Below the pieces are notes generated by a model. It saw only the letters and a list, made by a program, of their open reading frames with translations, was not told the DNA's origin and searched no databases. From Photobacterium carnosum (GTDB taxonomy: Bacteria > Pseudomonadota > Gammaproteobacteria > Enterobacterales > Vibrionaceae): 64,000 nt of DNA. The DNA lies in contig NZ_NPIB01000010.1 in NCBI RefSeq assembly GCF_002849605.1, positions 1-64,000 on the forward strand, written 5' to 3'. The position numbers were made by a program, and so were the translations under genes. Below, piece after piece: positions 8,814 to 19,277 of this stretch (positions within the stretch are counted from its first letter, which is position 1; each line of letters starts with the position of its first letter).

Positions 8814-9707
8814 TTAAATGTTAGTAACATCAATGAACATACTTTCATCAATATTTGTTGATGATACTGTTGCTTCAGTGAAAGCATACTCCGCTCTCTC
8901 ACCTTCACGATCCAATGGCAGATTAACAAAATCAAACAAGTTTTTATCTGCTAATTGGCTTGGGCTGATATTCTGAGTTGATTTAAAAATCGCATCAACA
9001 CGACCAGGTGTCTTTTCATCCCAATCCATCAACATTGCTTTAATGCTTTGACGTTGTAGATTTTCTTGTGAGCCACAAAGGTTACAAGGAATGATCGGGA
9101 ACTGCTTATATTCAGCGTATTTGATTAGATCTTTTTCACGACAGTATGTCAATGGACGGATAACAACGTTACGACCATCATCAGAGCGTAATTTAGGTGG
9201 CATTGCTTTTAAGCGTGACCCGTGGAACATATTTAAGAATAATGTCTCAACGATATCATCTAAATGGTGCCCTAATGCAATTTTAGTTGCACCAATTGTT
9301 TCAGCAAAAGAATACAGCGTACCACGGCGTAAACGAGAACATAAGCCACACGTTGTTTTGCCTTCTTCTACTTTTGCCTTAACCACTGAATAAGTATCTT
9401 TATCGACAATGTAGTAAGGAATATTTAAGCTTTGAAAATACTCAGGCAAAATATGCTCAGGAAAGCCGGGTTGCTTTTGATCAAGGTTAACCGCGACAAC
9501 GTCAAAATTAATTGGCGCTGCTTTCTTTAAATTAAGCAGAATATCCAGCATCGCAAATGAATCTTTGCCACCACTAATGCAGGCCATAACAACATCACCT
9601 TCTTCGATCATGTTGTAATCAATGATGGCGTTACCCATATTGCGGCGAAGACGTTTTTGCAGTTTGTTATATTCAAGTGTTTCTTTATGGTTATCTGTCT
9701 GATTCAT
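8814..9707 (-). CDS. ttcA: tRNA 2-thiocytidine(32) synthetase
   Basis: The start is set at the ATG of [15 protein letters not shown], preceded by GAGAAG; an in-frame ATG 27 bases further upstream lacks a ribosome site. About 297 residues. The PP-loop ATP-pyrophosphatase motif [10 protein letters not shown], the CxxC pair [10 protein letters not shown] and the second pair CNLCGSQ, which ligate the iron-sulfur cluster, are present, as is [14 protein letters not shown]. The enzyme thiolates C32 of a subset of tRNAs in the cytoplasm. Synteny fnr-uspE-ttcA is conserved in Vibrionaceae. Confidence 0.96.
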   Translation of the reverse strand: MNQTDNHKETLEYNKLQKRLRRNMGNAIIDYNMIEEGDVVMACISGGKDSFAMLDILLNLKKAAPINFDVVAVNLDQKQPGFPEHILPEYFQSLNIPYYIVDKDTYSVVKAKVEEGKTTCGLCSRLRRGTLYSFAETIGATKIALGHHLDDIVETLFLNMFHGSRLKAMPPKLRSDDGRNVVIRPLTYCREKDLIKYAEYKQFPIIPCNLCGSQENLQRQSIKAMLMDWDEKTPGRVDAIFKSTQNISPSQLADKNLFDFVNLPLDREGERAEYAFTEATVSSTNIDESMFIDVTNI

Positions 9708-9816
9708 TACTACTTCTCGAACTACCGACGACATCGATAGTAGAATTGCGGGATAAGAATTTATAGGGCATGAATTATACGTATTTTATTGTTGACTGGA
9801 AATAGCTATCCACAAT

Positions 9817-9850
9817 AAAAAAGCCCAGCACACAATGGCTGGACTTTTTT
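9817..9850 (-). terminator. dacA terminator
   Basis: AAAAAAG(C)CCAGC / GCTGG(A)CTTTTTT hairpin directly downstream of the dacA stop; A-rich on one side and T-rich on the other. Confidence 0.8.
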
Positions 9851-9869
9851 ACGATAAATAAATCAGTAG

Positions 9870-11048
9870 TTACTTAAAAAAACTCATTACAAATTTCTTA
9901 ACTTGATCAATCAAACGACTAAAGAAGCTGCCTTGTTCAACTGGTTCTAATGCAACAAGTGGTTGTTTACCTACTTGTTTATCATCAACTGAATAAATGA
10001 TTTCACCAACTTGTTGGCCTTTCGTTATTGGCGCTTCAAGTTCACTGTTTAATTCAACGCTAGCTGTTAGTTTTTTAGTATCATTGCGTGACAGCGTCAC
10101 ATAACTTGTTTTATCTACACCTAATTTAATTTGGTCTTTATCACCAAACCATACTTGCTCAGTAATGATCTCATCACCCGCTTTATGAGGCGTTACTGTT
10201 TCAAAAAAACGGAAACCGTAATTTAATAATTGCTTACTTTCAATTTCACGTGTTTTGGTACTTTTTGTTCCCATAACTACGGCAATTAAACGCATGTCAC
10301 CTTCAGTGCCTGAACTGGTTAAGCTATAACCGGCCCCACTGGTGTAACCGGTCTTCATGCCATCAACATTCATGCTTGGATCGTAAAGCAAGCCATTACG
10401 GTTACGTTGCGTAATATTGTTATAGGTGAATGATTTTTCACTATACAGTGGGTAAATGCTTGGTAAATCACGAATTAGCGCCTGACCCAATAAAGCAATA
10501 TCATAAGGCGTGGTATATAAATCATCATTATCTAAGCCATGTGGGTTGGCAAAATTAGAATTGTTCATCCCTAATTTTTTCGCCCATGAATTCATTAAAC
10601 TTACAAATGATTGTTCAGAACCTGCCACGTGTTCTGCAATAGCTACACTGGCATCGTTACCTGACTGAATAATCAAGCCTCGAAACAAATCCATTAGAGG
10701 AACTTCACTACCTACTTCAATAAACATTTTTGATGAATCAGGGAAGTTTTTTGCCCAAGCATTACGGCTAATAACAACAAGATCTTTCGCATTAATATTG
10801 CCTTGTTTCATTTCTTGGCCCGCAACATAACTTGTCATGAGTTTCGTTAAACTTGCAGGATTTAATTTTTCGTTTGCATCCTTCTCTACTAAGATTTTAC
10901 CTGTATTGTAATCCATCAATACATAGCCTTTTGCACTTAATGTTGGTGCATCAGGTACAACGGTTGGCATTGCAGCAAACGCTGAAGATGATAAAGAGTA
11001 AAGCGCTGTAGCACCGACAAGCGACAAAAACCGAGTAGTCTTTTCCAT
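9870..11048 (-). CDS. dacA: D-alanyl-D-alanine carboxypeptidase (PBP5/6 family)
   Basis: The start is taken at the ATG of MEKTTRFLSLVG; a TTG 36 bases upstream is an alternative. 392 residues. A signal peptide ends near AFAAMP, followed by the serine peptidase S11 domain: SxxK motif SLTK (PASLTKLMT), SGN (IIQSGNDASVAIAEH) and KTG (GMKTGYTSGAGY). Then comes the PBP5 C-terminal beta domain and a terminal amphipathic anchor (FSRLIDQVKKFVMSFFK) that holds the enzyme on the outer face of the inner membrane. It trims the terminal D-Ala from peptidoglycan pentapeptides. Confidence 0.96.
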   Translation of the reverse strand: MEKTTRFLSLVGATALYSLSSSAFAAMPTVVPDAPTLSAKGYVLMDYNTGKILVEKDANEKLNPASLTKLMTSYVAGQEMKQGNINAKDLVVISRNAWAKNFPDSSKMFIEVGSEVPLMDLFRGLIIQSGNDASVAIAEHVAGSEQSFVSLMNSWAKKLGMNNSNFANPHGLDNDDLYTTPYDIALLGQALIRDLPSIYPLYSEKSFTYNNITQRNRNGLLYDPSMNVDGMKTGYTSGAGYSLTSSGTEGDMRLIAVVMGTKSTKTREIESKQLLNYGFRFFETVTPHKAGDEIITEQVWFGDKDQIKLGVDKTSYVTLSRNDTKKLTASVELNSELEAPITKGQQVGEIIYSVDDKQVGKQPLVALEPVEQGSFFSRLIDQVKKFVMSFFK

Positions 11049-11392
11049 GAGAGGCAAAATTCCTTTAAAAAACGATAAAATCAATCTACATAGCTATTAA
11101 GGACTTGCAGAAACCTAATAGGTATTGAGATTGGCAGCCAGTATATCGAAAAAATATAATAAAACAGGTCTTAGTAACATTGTCTTACCAATTCCTATCA
11201 CTGATTACATTTATCACGTTAATTACTTTAAATATAAATCATTACGAGTAATTAACTACTTCTTATTTGATTTTTAATTAATAAATACTGCAGTGTTCGC
11301 ATTTTTATTACTGAAGTAACAGAGTATCTCTATTAAATAGTTAAAGGTTGAGTTAAATTTATTGTATTGCTGTTTATCAATTAGGAACAAGT
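11049..11392. other. Divergent promoter region dacA / carboxypeptidase
   Basis: About 340 bases of AT-rich sequence between two divergent genes. It must hold both promoters; I see no operator or structured element that I can support. Confidence 0.4.
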
Positions 11393-12877
11393 ATGAATAA
11401 TTACAATAAATTAGAACGTCATGCTAAGAAACTATCTCGCCTTGGCCATCTTAATGCTATTTGTGGTTGGGATCAGGCTGCAATGATGCCTAATGGTGGA
11501 GCACAAGCACGTTCAGAAGCGATGGCTGAGCTTGCTGTTATTTCACATGAATTAGCCACTGCTCCTTACTTAGATAATTGGTTTGCAGACGCAGAAAAAG
11601 AACATCTTACCGCAGAACAACGCGTCAGCCTTGCAGCCCTTAAACGTCATTGGATGATGCGGAATATTTTACCTGCCGATCTCGTTGAACAACAATCACT
11701 TACAGGTTCTCAATGTGAACATGCTTGGCGCTCACAACGTAAAGAAAACGATTGGGAAGGCTTTAAAGCCAACTTAAAGCCTGTGGTTGAGTTAGCTCGC
11801 CAAGAAGCTGCTATTCGCTCACAAGCCACAGGTTTAAGCCGTTATGATGCCCTACTGGACATTTATGAGCCAGGAATGACATCGGCGGTACTCGACGGTA
11901 TTTTTGCTGACGTAAAATCATGGTTACCTCAACTCATTCAACAAGTCGAAGCTAAACAAGCGACAGAAGAAATATTACCATTATCGACTCCATTTGCTAT
12001 CGATAAACAACAAGCACTAAGCCTTGATGCAATGACATTATTGGGATTTAATTTTGACCATGGACGACTAGATATTAGTACTCACCCATTTTGTGGTGGC
12101 GTACCAACAGATGTTCGTATTACGACTCGCTATGATGAAAATGATTTCACTTCTGCATTGATGGGCGTCATTCATGAAACAGGCCATGCACGTTATGAAC
12201 AAGGCTTACCACAACAATGGCGTGATCTTCCTGTTGGTGAAGCTCGTTCAATGGGCATTCATGAATCACAAAGCTTATTTTGTGAAATGCAGTTAGCGCG
12301 TAGTCCTGCATTTAGCGGTTTATTAGCCCCAATGGTACAAAAATCGTTTAATTCCACAGAAGCGTCATTATCAACAGAAAACCTTCGACTCATTAATACG
12401 CGTGTAAAACCGGGCTTTATTCGTGTGGATGCAGACGAAGTCACCTACCCTGCACATGTTATTTTACGTTATGAAATTGAACGTGACTTAATTGAAGGTA
12501 AGATTGATGTTGATGATATTCCAACGATTTGGGACCAAAAAATGACCCAATATCTTGGTGTTTCAACACAAGGAAACTTCACTGATGGCTGTATGCAAGA
12601 TATTCACTGGACTGACGGTAGTTTTGGCTATTTCCCAAGTTATACCCTTGGTGCAATGTATGCTGCGCAATTTATGGCAACCATCAATAAAGAAATGAAT
12701 GTTGAACAGCTTGTCGCTCAACGTAACCTAACGCCAATCTTTGAATGGTTACATGATAATATTTGGAGCAAAGGCTCAACGTTATCAACCGATGAACTAG
12801 TAGAAAAAGCAACTGGGGAAACATTAAATCCAGATCACTTTAAAAAGCACTTAATGGAACGTTATTTAAGTAAGTAA
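11393..12877 (+). CDS. M32-family metallocarboxypeptidase (carboxypeptidase Taq type)
   Basis: 494 residues, the usual length of M32 enzymes. The zinc site HExxH is seen as VIHETGHARYEQG with the downstream glutamate in GIHESQSLF. Family signatures CGWDQAAMMPNGG near the N-terminus, DVRITTRYDEN, and the C-terminal GSFGYFPSYTLGAMYAAQ are present. It is cytoplasmic with broad C-terminal specificity and probably takes part in peptide turnover. An AGGAAC ribosome site precedes the ATG, and the gene stands alone. Confidence 0.95.
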   Translation: MNNYNKLERHAKKLSRLGHLNAICGWDQAAMMPNGGAQARSEAMAELAVISHELATAPYLDNWFADAEKEHLTAEQRVSLAALKRHWMMRNILPADLVEQQSLTGSQCEHAWRSQRKENDWEGFKANLKPVVELARQEAAIRSQATGLSRYDALLDIYEPGMTSAVLDGIFADVKSWLPQLIQQVEAKQATEEILPLSTPFAIDKQQALSLDAMTLLGFNFDHGRLDISTHPFCGGVPTDVRITTRYDENDFTSALMGVIHETGHARYEQGLPQQWRDLPVGEARSMGIHESQSLFCEMQLARSPAFSGLLAPMVQKSFNSTEASLSTENLRLINTRVKPGFIRVDADEVTYPAHVILRYEIERDLIEGKIDVDDIPTIWDQKMTQYLGVSTQGNFTDGCMQDIHWTDGSFGYFPSYTLGAMYAAQFMATINKEMNVEQLVAQRNLTPIFEWLHDNIWSKGSTLSTDELVEKATGETLNPDHFKKHLMERYLSK

Positions 12878-13033
12878 CCATTATATTTTTCGAACCACAC
12901 ACAAAAATACATTATTTATTTTACTTAATTGTAATCTTTAGCAAAATAATATCGGTTAGATCACGGTTTCATCATCATTGTTTTTTATACTCTTTATCAA
13001 CAAAGAGAAAGATAACCATTAAAGGATTTAAGA

Positions 13034-13276
13034 ATGACGTATAAAGCAGCGGATCTAAATTACCATGGCGAAAATTGTGGTGTACATAACTGGATCACAG
13101 ATGGCGGCCAATCATTCTATTGGCATCCGGATTGGCTACATATTGCTGAAGATGAAACCGGTCTTTATAGTAAGCATGAGATCGAAGTTGAGAAAGGCGG
13201 AGAAATCACTAAAGGTCACGCTGTTCATGCTATTTTAAAGCGTTTAAATGAAATGCTTAGTAACGATCACGACTAA
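13034..13276 (+). CDS. Small conserved protein of unknown function
   Basis: 80 residues, acidic and soluble, with no signal peptide. It has notable aromatic and His content at the start (NYHGENCGVHNWITDGGQSF, then YWHPDWLHIAED). A good ribosome site (AAAGGA) precedes ATG 13034, and a bidirectional terminator follows. I recognise no domain. It stands alone between the M32 peptidase and convergent pepT. Confidence 0.75.
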   Translation: MTYKAADLNYHGENCGVHNWITDGGQSFYWHPDWLHIAEDETGLYSKHEIEVEKGGEITKGHAVHAILKRLNEMLSNDHD

Positions 13277-13316
13277 ATAATCAATCTGAAATAATAAACA
13301 TTGCATTCTATTAGAG

Positions 13317-13360
13317 AAGCCACTATTAACGAGAAATAGATCGTTGATAGTGGCTTTTAT
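13317..13360 (+). terminator. Bidirectional terminator between the 80-aa gene and pepT
   Basis: AAGCCACTAT(T)AACGA pairs with TCGTT(G)ATAGTGGCTT, followed by TTATTTT. Confidence 0.75.
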
Positions 13361-13381
13361 TTTAATGGTTAGCGAGAAAAA

Positions 13382-14611
13382 TTAGGCGTATCGATTTGCT
13401 GTGTTTTCTGCAACTTTTACAATCACTTTGACTGCAAGTTCCATTCCTTCAACAGTAATAAACTCATGAATACCATGGAAGTTATAACCACCAGTAAAGA
13501 TGTTAGGGCAAGGTAAGCCCATAAATGATAGTCGAGCACCATCTGTACCGCCACGAATTGGCTTTATTTCAGGCTGAACATCACAATCAATCATCGCTTG
13601 CTGAGCAATCTCAATAATGTGAGAGAATGGTTCAACCATTTCACGCATATTATAATAAGAATCCGTTAGAATAAGCTCTACTCTACCTTGTGTCAGCTTG
13701 TTGTTCAGCTCGTCCACTTTTTGTTGCATGAATGCTTTACGCTTCTCTTGACCATCACGATCAAAATCACGAATGATGTAGCCCAATTCAGTGCGAGCAA
13801 CCGATGGTTCCATTGATTTAAGGTGATAAAAACCTTGGTAGCCATCAGTGCATTCTGGTGTTTCATCTGCAGGCATCATTAATTGAAATTGTGCAGCAAT
13901 ATTCATGGAATTAACCATTTTGTTTTTTGCCGTACCTGGATGAACGTTGACACCATGACAAATAACATCAGCAGAGGTTGCATTGAAATTTTCATATTCC
14001 AACTCACCAATCGGACCACCATCAATTGTATAAGCCCACTGCGCGCCAAACTTTTCAACATCGAATAAGTTTGCGCCACGACCAATTTCTTCATCTGGTG
14101 TAAAACCAATACAAATATTGCCATGTTTGATTTCAGGGTTAGCAATAAGATAAGCGATAGCCGTCATGATTTCAGCAACCCCCGCTTTATTATCAGCACC
14201 AAGCAGTGTAGTACCATCTGTCGTGATAATATTGTGACCGTGTAACTTATTAAGGTCTGGATACTGGAATGGAGACAAGATTTCATCACCTATTCCTAAT
14301 GCGATATCACCACCACGATAGCTTTCAACAAGTTGTGGTCGAACATTTTTTCCTGATGCGTCAGGTGCTGTATCCATATGAGCGATAAAGCCAATTGTAG
14401 GAATATCACCATCTACGTTTGCTGGTAGTCGCGCTGTAAGGTAACCGTTACTATCGAGAGTAACGTTACTTAGTCCAAGAGCAAGCATCTCTGATTGAAG
14501 AACTTCCGCAAATACACGCTGCCCTACAGTACTAGGGCAAGAAGAAACTGCACCGTTAGATTGAGTGTCAAAACTTACATATTGTAAAAAACGTTCTATT
14601 AACTTATCCAT
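13382..14611 (-). CDS. pepT: Peptidase T (tripeptide aminopeptidase)
   Basis: 409 residues, family-typical length. M20B metallopeptidase motifs in order: [13 protein letters not shown] (metal His/Asp), [13 protein letters not shown] (bridging Asp), [12 protein letters not shown] (catalytic Glu and metal Glu), the dimerisation lid domain, and [18 protein letters not shown] with the terminal [11 protein letters not shown]. It removes N-terminal residues from tripeptides in the cytoplasm. In enterobacteria pepT is FNR-activated; I did not identify an FNR box here. Confidence 0.97.
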   Translation of the reverse strand: MDKLIERFLQYVSFDTQSNGAVSSCPSTVGQRVFAEVLQSEMLALGLSNVTLDSNGYLTARLPANVDGDIPTIGFIAHMDTAPDASGKNVRPQLVESYRGGDIALGIGDEILSPFQYPDLNKLHGHNIITTDGTTLLGADNKAGVAEIMTAIAYLIANPEIKHGNICIGFTPDEEIGRGANLFDVEKFGAQWAYTIDGGPIGELEYENFNATSADVICHGVNVHPGTAKNKMVNSMNIAAQFQLMMPADETPECTDGYQGFYHLKSMEPSVARTELGYIIRDFDRDGQEKRKAFMQQKVDELNNKLTQGRVELILTDSYYNMREMVEPFSHIIEIAQQAMIDCDVQPEIKPIRGGTDGARLSFMGLPCPNIFTGGYNFHGIHEFITVEGMELAVKVIVKVAENTANRYA

Positions 14612-14863
14612 AAAGTTACCTTTCTTGCTTGAGCTGACAGTTTATACCATCACTATTTATTATTAATCATATTATGATCCTATCGTAACAAAATGAAATT
14701 GAGATACATCATCATTAATGTTCATTTTTATTAGAGATATCCCTATTTTCGAATATATACAGGAGGTTTTTATTTAGAAAGCGATTGAATGGGAATGTTA
14801 AAGATATTGATCTTATGATTTTAGATGTAATATATAAAGTTATAGTGCATTAGAAGTGATACT
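14612..14863. other. Intergenic region upstream of pepT
   Basis: AT-rich gap holding the pepT promoter region on the minus strand. No further gene seen. Confidence 0.4.
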
Positions 14864-14896
14864 TAAAAAAAGCTCCTTATCTAAAGGAGCTTTTCT
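14864..14896 (-). terminator. Terminator of the 14914-15792 gene
   Basis: AAGCTCCTT / AAGGAGCTT hairpin with A-run on one side and TTTT on the other, 18 bases beyond the stop codon. Confidence 0.8.
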
Positions 14897-14913
14897 CATA
14901 TTTTGATATGAAA

Positions 14914-15792
14914 TTACGCATTAAACGTATCATTATCAATCGGCTCACTGACATTAGCATCAGCTTTTGATTCGGGTTTATTATCATCCGCATTAGGTAC
15001 CGATGTAACCTGCAATGTAATGCCAAACATATTCCGATAAATAATTGCTTTCACATTAAAGAAAAAAGGTAATGTCCAAAGTAATCCAATTCCAGCCGTT
15101 ATAATCGATATAAAAAAGAAAATCATTATGACTAAATAAATAGCGGTCATTGGCATCACTTTACGAATAGTTGCCATGAATGAATATTGAATTGCTCTAA
15201 TTGGAGTTACTCGCTTCTCACACACAAGTAGAATAGCCATACTTAAAGCCATTGTTAAAAATAACCCCACTAGAGGAAAAATACTACTACCAATCCCCTG
15301 AATTGAAGAAATTAATAACATTGTAATGATAGAGACTAATGTGAATGAAAAACCTTTAATAATTTGACTTGGTTTAGTTGGTAGCCCGACAGAGTGATTA
15401 AGCGCCATTAAACTTACACCAACATACAAAGGCGCAATTAGTACATCAGACCAAAAGTTAGCCATAAAGCCAGCTTTTAAAATCTCAGCGGTAAACCCCT
15501 TCCCTGTAATAAAAGCATCAAAAAATACACTCGGATTTCCTAATTGTACTTTTAGGCTTAATAGCAACAATGCGATTTGTGCAATAAATAAACAAATAAC
15601 AGCAGGTAAAAATTTAGTAAAATTCTTTGCTGTTATCTTAAACGCTTCTTGAAGAACAGCTATTGGTTGTAGATCAACATCGCCAACCATTGCTTTTTCA
15701 ATTGAACCGCCAACGTGAAAACTTTTTTTAGTTGTCTCTTTCATACTCATATCATCATTATTCGGGTATATGTATTGTACGTTACTCATCAT
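14914..15792 (-). CDS. Multi-spanning inner-membrane protein of unknown function
   Basis: 292 residues. A hydrophilic N-terminus of about 55 residues is followed by about five hydrophobic segments (for example FLPAVICLFIAQIALLLLSL, LVSIITMLLISSIQGIG, LVIMIFFFISIITAG) and an acidic tail. The organisation recalls the BPSS1780 / YciC-like family of Pro-poor, Gly-poor membrane proteins with repeated alpha-helical hairpins, but I cannot name it. The start may instead be one of the later methionines (residues 15 or 17). It has its own terminator and no clear operon partner. Confidence 0.7.
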   Translation of the reverse strand: MMSNVQYIYPNNDDMSMKETTKKSFHVGGSIEKAMVGDVDLQPIAVLQEAFKITAKNFTKFLPAVICLFIAQIALLLLSLKVQLGNPSVFFDAFITGKGFTAEILKAGFMANFWSDVLIAPLYVGVSLMALNHSVGLPTKPSQIIKGFSFTLVSIITMLLISSIQGIGSSIFPLVGLFLTMALSMAILLVCEKRVTPIRAIQYSFMATIRKVMPMTAIYLVIMIFFFISIITAGIGLLWTLPFFFNVKAIIYRNMFGITLQVTSVPNADDNKPESKADANVSEPIDNDTFNA

Positions 15793-16189
15793 TGTACAAA
15801 AACACTATTCACGTAAAAATTTATTTCAATACCTCATTGCTGTATGAAAAACAAACAATAAATAACAAGTAAGGCGATATGTACTGCTTTCCCCTGTTTT
15901 ATTATAAATAGTCATCCACGATTATTGAACGTAAGTAATAATTTTTTGAGCTTAAACATAAAACATTCTTATTATTACTTTAATCGTAATTTATTTTTTC
16001 AATATTATTTGTAATAGCGGCCATATTGCTATGAATCAACGTGCTATCATTAAAGAAAGTAGCTGTTAATCTGTAAATTTAGTAAGAAAATGCTTTAAAT
16101 TGAAAGACTACAGGTCTATTATGCGCCCCTAATTTTAGCCAAAATATTGGGGCATAACCAATCAGTCCCAAGGTGGAGATAACGTAGAA
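15793..16189 (+). promoter_or_regulatory. potA leader region with a stem-loop near the ribosome site
   Basis: About 400 bases. Near its end, GCCCC (16125-16129) and GGGGC (16149-16153), extended by AATTTT/AAAAT, form a hairpin that finishes about 20 bases before GGAG (16175-16178) and the TTG start of potA. There is no T-run, so it is not a classical terminator. It could modulate translation of the operon. The rest shows nothing I can support. Confidence 0.4.
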
Positions 16190-17308
16190 TTGAACGTTGT
16201 AAAAACATCTAAGAAACCTGTAATTCAGCTGAAGGGTCTTTGTAAAAGCTTTGACGGTAAGCAAATCATTACAGGTTTGGATCTAGACGTAAACGATGGT
16301 GAATTTTTAACCATTTTAGGTCCATCAGGCTGTGGTAAAACCACAGTGCTTCGTCTTATTGCTGGCTTTGAAACTGCCGATGACGGTCAGATCACCATTG
16401 CCAATAAAGATGTTACTGACATTCCAGCTGAACAACGTCTCGTTAATACGGTGTTTCAGAGTTATGCACTGTTCCCACATATGACAGTGTTTGAGAACGT
16501 CGCGTTTGGTTTACGCATGCAAAAAGTGCCATCGAGTGATATTGAACCTCGAGTTATGGAAGCATTGCGTATGGTGCAACTTGATAAGTTTGCCCCTCGT
16601 AAACCTCATCAATTGTCTGGTGGCCAGCAACAACGCGTTGCTATTGCCCGTGCAGTTGTTAATAAACCAAAAGTTCTTTTGCTTGATGAATCACTTTCTG
16701 CGCTTGATTACAAATTACGTAAACAAATGCAGCTTGAACTGAAACAACTTCAGCGAAAACTTGGTATTACTTTTATTTTCGTAACTCACGATCAAGAAGA
16801 AGCACTATCTATGTCCGATCGTATTATCGTTATGCGCGATGGTTATATTGAACAGGATGGCAGCCCTCGTGAAATTTATGAAGAACCGACCAACCTCTTT
16901 GTCGCTCACTTTATCGGCGAAATCAACGTGTTTGATGCTATCGTTAAAGAACGCTTAGATAGTAAGCGTATTATGGCTGATGTAGAAGGTCGTCACTCTT
17001 TAATCCACTGTGATCTTGATGTTGGCATTGGCGACAAAGTGAAAGTGCTATTACGCCCAGAAGATATTCGTATTGAAGAAATTTATAACGGTGATCAGAC
17101 AACGGGTATTTTAGGCAAAGTTAAAGAGCGTACTTATAAAGGTATGACACTTGATTCTGTGGTACAGCTAGATTCTGGGAAATCGGTAATGGTTAGTGAA
17201 TTCTTCAACGAAGATGATCCTGACGTAGACCACTCTCTTGATCAAAAAGTTGCCATTACTTGGGTTGAAAGTTGGGAAGTGGTGCTAGCAGATGAGCAAG
17301 AAGTTTAA
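16190..17308 (+). CDS. potA: Spermidine/putrescine ABC transporter ATP-binding protein
   Basis: 372 residues. The start is TTG at 16190, with GGAG eleven bases upstream; this gives a protein aligned with PotA from its first residues. Walker [11 protein letters not shown]-loop [11 protein letters not shown], signature LSGGQQQR, Walker [13 protein letters not shown] and the H-loop THDQEEA are intact, followed by a TOBE-type C-terminal domain ending SWEVVLADE, as in E. coli PotA. It energises polyamine import at the inner membrane. The rare TTG start may hold down expression. It overlaps potB by 17 bases. Confidence 0.97.
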   Translation: MNVVKTSKKPVIQLKGLCKSFDGKQIITGLDLDVNDGEFLTILGPSGCGKTTVLRLIAGFETADDGQITIANKDVTDIPAEQRLVNTVFQSYALFPHMTVFENVAFGLRMQKVPSSDIEPRVMEALRMVQLDKFAPRKPHQLSGGQQQRVAIARAVVNKPKVLLLDESLSALDYKLRKQMQLELKQLQRKLGITFIFVTHDQEEALSMSDRIIVMRDGYIEQDGSPREIYEEPTNLFVAHFIGEINVFDAIVKERLDSKRIMADVEGRHSLIHCDLDVGIGDKVKVLLRPEDIRIEEIYNGDQTTGILGKVKERTYKGMTLDSVVQLDSGKSVMVSEFFNEDDPDVDHSLDQKVAITWVESWEVVLADEQEV

Positions 17309-18149
17309 TCTCCAAAACATCATCATAACGATTGTTGTAAGTTGGTTACTACTGTTTGTATTTGTACCCAACCTTATGATTATCGGCACGAGTTTTTTAA
17401 CCCGTGATGATGCAAATCTAATCAAGATGGTGTTCACATTAGACAACTATGAACGCCTTTTTGATCCAATGTATGCAAGAGTACTATTGCATTCATTCAA
17501 TATGGCAATTACAGCAACTATTTTCTGTTTGTTGATTGGCTACCCTTTTGCGTATGCCATTGCTAAGATGCCAGAAAAATGGCGTCCATTTATGCTATTT
17601 ATGGTCATTGTACCCTTTTGGACTAACTCGTTAATCCGTACATATGGCTTAAAGCTGATGCTCGGTACACGGGGAATTCTAAATAATGCGTTGATGTATT
17701 TCGATATTATTGAAAAGCCTATTCGTATTATGTACACCGAGTATGCCGTAATGATCGGTTTGGTTTATATACTATTGCCGTTTATGGTGCTGCCTTTGTA
17801 CTCCGCGATTGAAAAGCTTGATAATAACTATATTGAAGCAGCGCGCGATTTAGGGGCAAATAAGCTTCAAACATTTATTAAAGTTATTTTCCCATTAACA
17901 ATGCCAGGTATTATTGCTGGTTGTTTATTGGTATTACTACCCGCTCTCGGTATGTTCTATGTATCTGATTTGCTTGGTGGTGCGAAAAACTTATTGATTG
18001 GTAACGTGATTAAGAGTCAAGTACTCAACGCTCGTGACTGGCCATTTGGCTCTGCAACCAGTATTGCACTGACGTTAGCAATGGCAATTATGTTGTATGC
18101 CTACTATCGAGCAGGAAAATTACTGAATAAAAAAGTGGAGCTTGAATAA
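17292..18149 (+). CDS. potB: Spermidine/putrescine ABC transporter permease
   Basis: 285 residues with six hydrophobic helices and the permease EAA loop ([21 protein letters not shown]) that contacts PotA. It is translationally coupled: its ATG lies inside the end of potA, and its last base is shared with the potC start. It forms the membrane channel together with PotC. Confidence 0.97.
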   Translation: MSKKFNLQNIIITIVVSWLLLFVFVPNLMIIGTSFLTRDDANLIKMVFTLDNYERLFDPMYARVLLHSFNMAITATIFCLLIGYPFAYAIAKMPEKWRPFMLFMVIVPFWTNSLIRTYGLKLMLGTRGILNNALMYFDIIEKPIRIMYTEYAVMIGLVYILLPFMVLPLYSAIEKLDNNYIEAARDLGANKLQTFIKVIFPLTMPGIIAGCLLVLLPALGMFYVSDLLGGAKNLLIGNVIKSQVLNARDWPFGSATSIALTLAMAIMLYAYYRAGKLLNKKVELE

Positions 18150-18916
18150 TGGGTCGTTTCTTTAAATTCAGCTTTATGTCAGTGGTATATACTTTTTTGT
18201 ATGCCCCTATTGTTATTCTGATTATTAACTCATTTAATTCCAGTAAGTTCGGTATGAAATGGGGCGGATTTACGACCAAATGGTATGAAGATCTGTTTAA
18301 TAATGATAGTTTGATGCAAGCTGCTGGCCACTCAATTACGATTGCTGTTATTTCAGCAACAGCTGCGTCATTGATTGGTAGTTTAACGGCTGTTGCCCTA
18401 TTTCGTTATAACTTCAAGGGCAAGAAGTTTGTATCTGGCATGCTATTTTTAGTCATGATGTCACCTGATATTGTAATGGCAATTTCATTATTGGCGTTGT
18501 TCTTATTAATTGGTGCTAATCTCGGATTCTTAACGTTATTACTATCACATATTACTTTCTGTCTGCCGTTTGTTGTCGTCACTGTATACAGTCGCTTAAA
18601 AGGCTTTGATGTAAAAATGCTTGAAGCAGCTCGTGACTTAGGTGCAAGTGAGTGGGTAATTTTAAAACAAATTATTCTACCACTGGCTAAACCTGCGGTT
18701 GCTGCAGGTTGGTTATTAAGCTTTACATTATCACTTGATGACGTAATTGTAAGTTCGTTTGTTACAGGACCTAGCTATGAAATTTTACCTTTGAAAATTT
18801 ACTCGATGGTTAAAGTCGGTATTTCACCAGAGGTAAATGCATTAGCAACTATCATGCTGATCATTTCATTGTTCCTTGTGATTTGTTCGCAATTACTTGC
18901 AAGAGAAAAAAAGTAA
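18149..18916 (+). CDS. potC: Spermidine/putrescine ABC transporter permease
   Basis: 255 residues with six helices. The EAA loop reads [20 protein letters not shown] and is followed by the PotC hallmark SFTLSLDDVIVSSFVTGP. The start overlaps the potB stop (TAATG). A strong terminator follows the stop codon, separating it from potD. Confidence 0.97.
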   Translation: MGRFFKFSFMSVVYTFLYAPIVILIINSFNSSKFGMKWGGFTTKWYEDLFNNDSLMQAAGHSITIAVISATAASLIGSLTAVALFRYNFKGKKFVSGMLFLVMMSPDIVMAISLLALFLLIGANLGFLTLLLSHITFCLPFVVVTVYSRLKGFDVKMLEAARDLGASEWVILKQIILPLAKPAVAAGWLLSFTLSLDDVIVSSFVTGPSYEILPLKIYSMVKVGISPEVNALATIMLIISLFLVICSQLLAREKK

Positions 18917-18937
18917 CATAAACAGTTTTAACGAACA

Positions 18938-18973
18938 TTAAATGGCTAACTTACATAAAGTTAGCCATTTTTT
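18938..18973 (+). terminator. Terminator between potC and potD
   Basis: AAATGGCTAACTT / AAGTTAGCCATTT hairpin (13 bp) with a seven-base T-run. potABC and potD therefore form at least partly separate transcripts. Confidence 0.85.
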
Positions 18974-19212
18974 TACCTGCGGTTTTATCACACTATTTTC
19001 AGTTTTAATTAATCGTGATATTAATTTGTATAACAATATCATTTAAACGTTAACTACTTGTTATTAATCAATGTTCTATAAATAAATATTTTATCTATGT
19101 GTTCATATTTGTGATAGCAGTATGATTTTATCTGCTATAATAATCACGTTTACCAATTCATATTTGTTTAAAAGCACATTTTTAAAAGCGCTTTATAAAC
19201 AACATAAAATTA

Positions 19213-19256
19213 GGAGAGGCGGTTCAAATCCGCTAGAGAACACTCTCGATATCCTG
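19213..19256 (+). promoter_or_regulatory. Structured potD leader containing a tRNA T-arm look-alike
   Basis: Bases 19218-19234 fold as a five-pair stem with loop TTCAAAT, the exact consensus of a tRNA T-loop (T-T-C-R-A-N-Y). An outer helix GAGAG (19214-19218) / CTCTC (19243-19247) can enclose it; one G is shared between the two choices. No acceptor stem, D-arm or anticodon arm surrounds it, so it is not a tRNA gene. It lies about 30 bases before the potD ribosome site (AGGAG). Confidence 0.4.
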
Positions 19257-19277
19257 TTTAGTTAGGAGCTAACAATA

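Noticed and set aside
19218-19234. A tRNA gene before potD
   Set aside because: Only a T-arm-like hairpin exists; no acceptor, D or anticodon arms.
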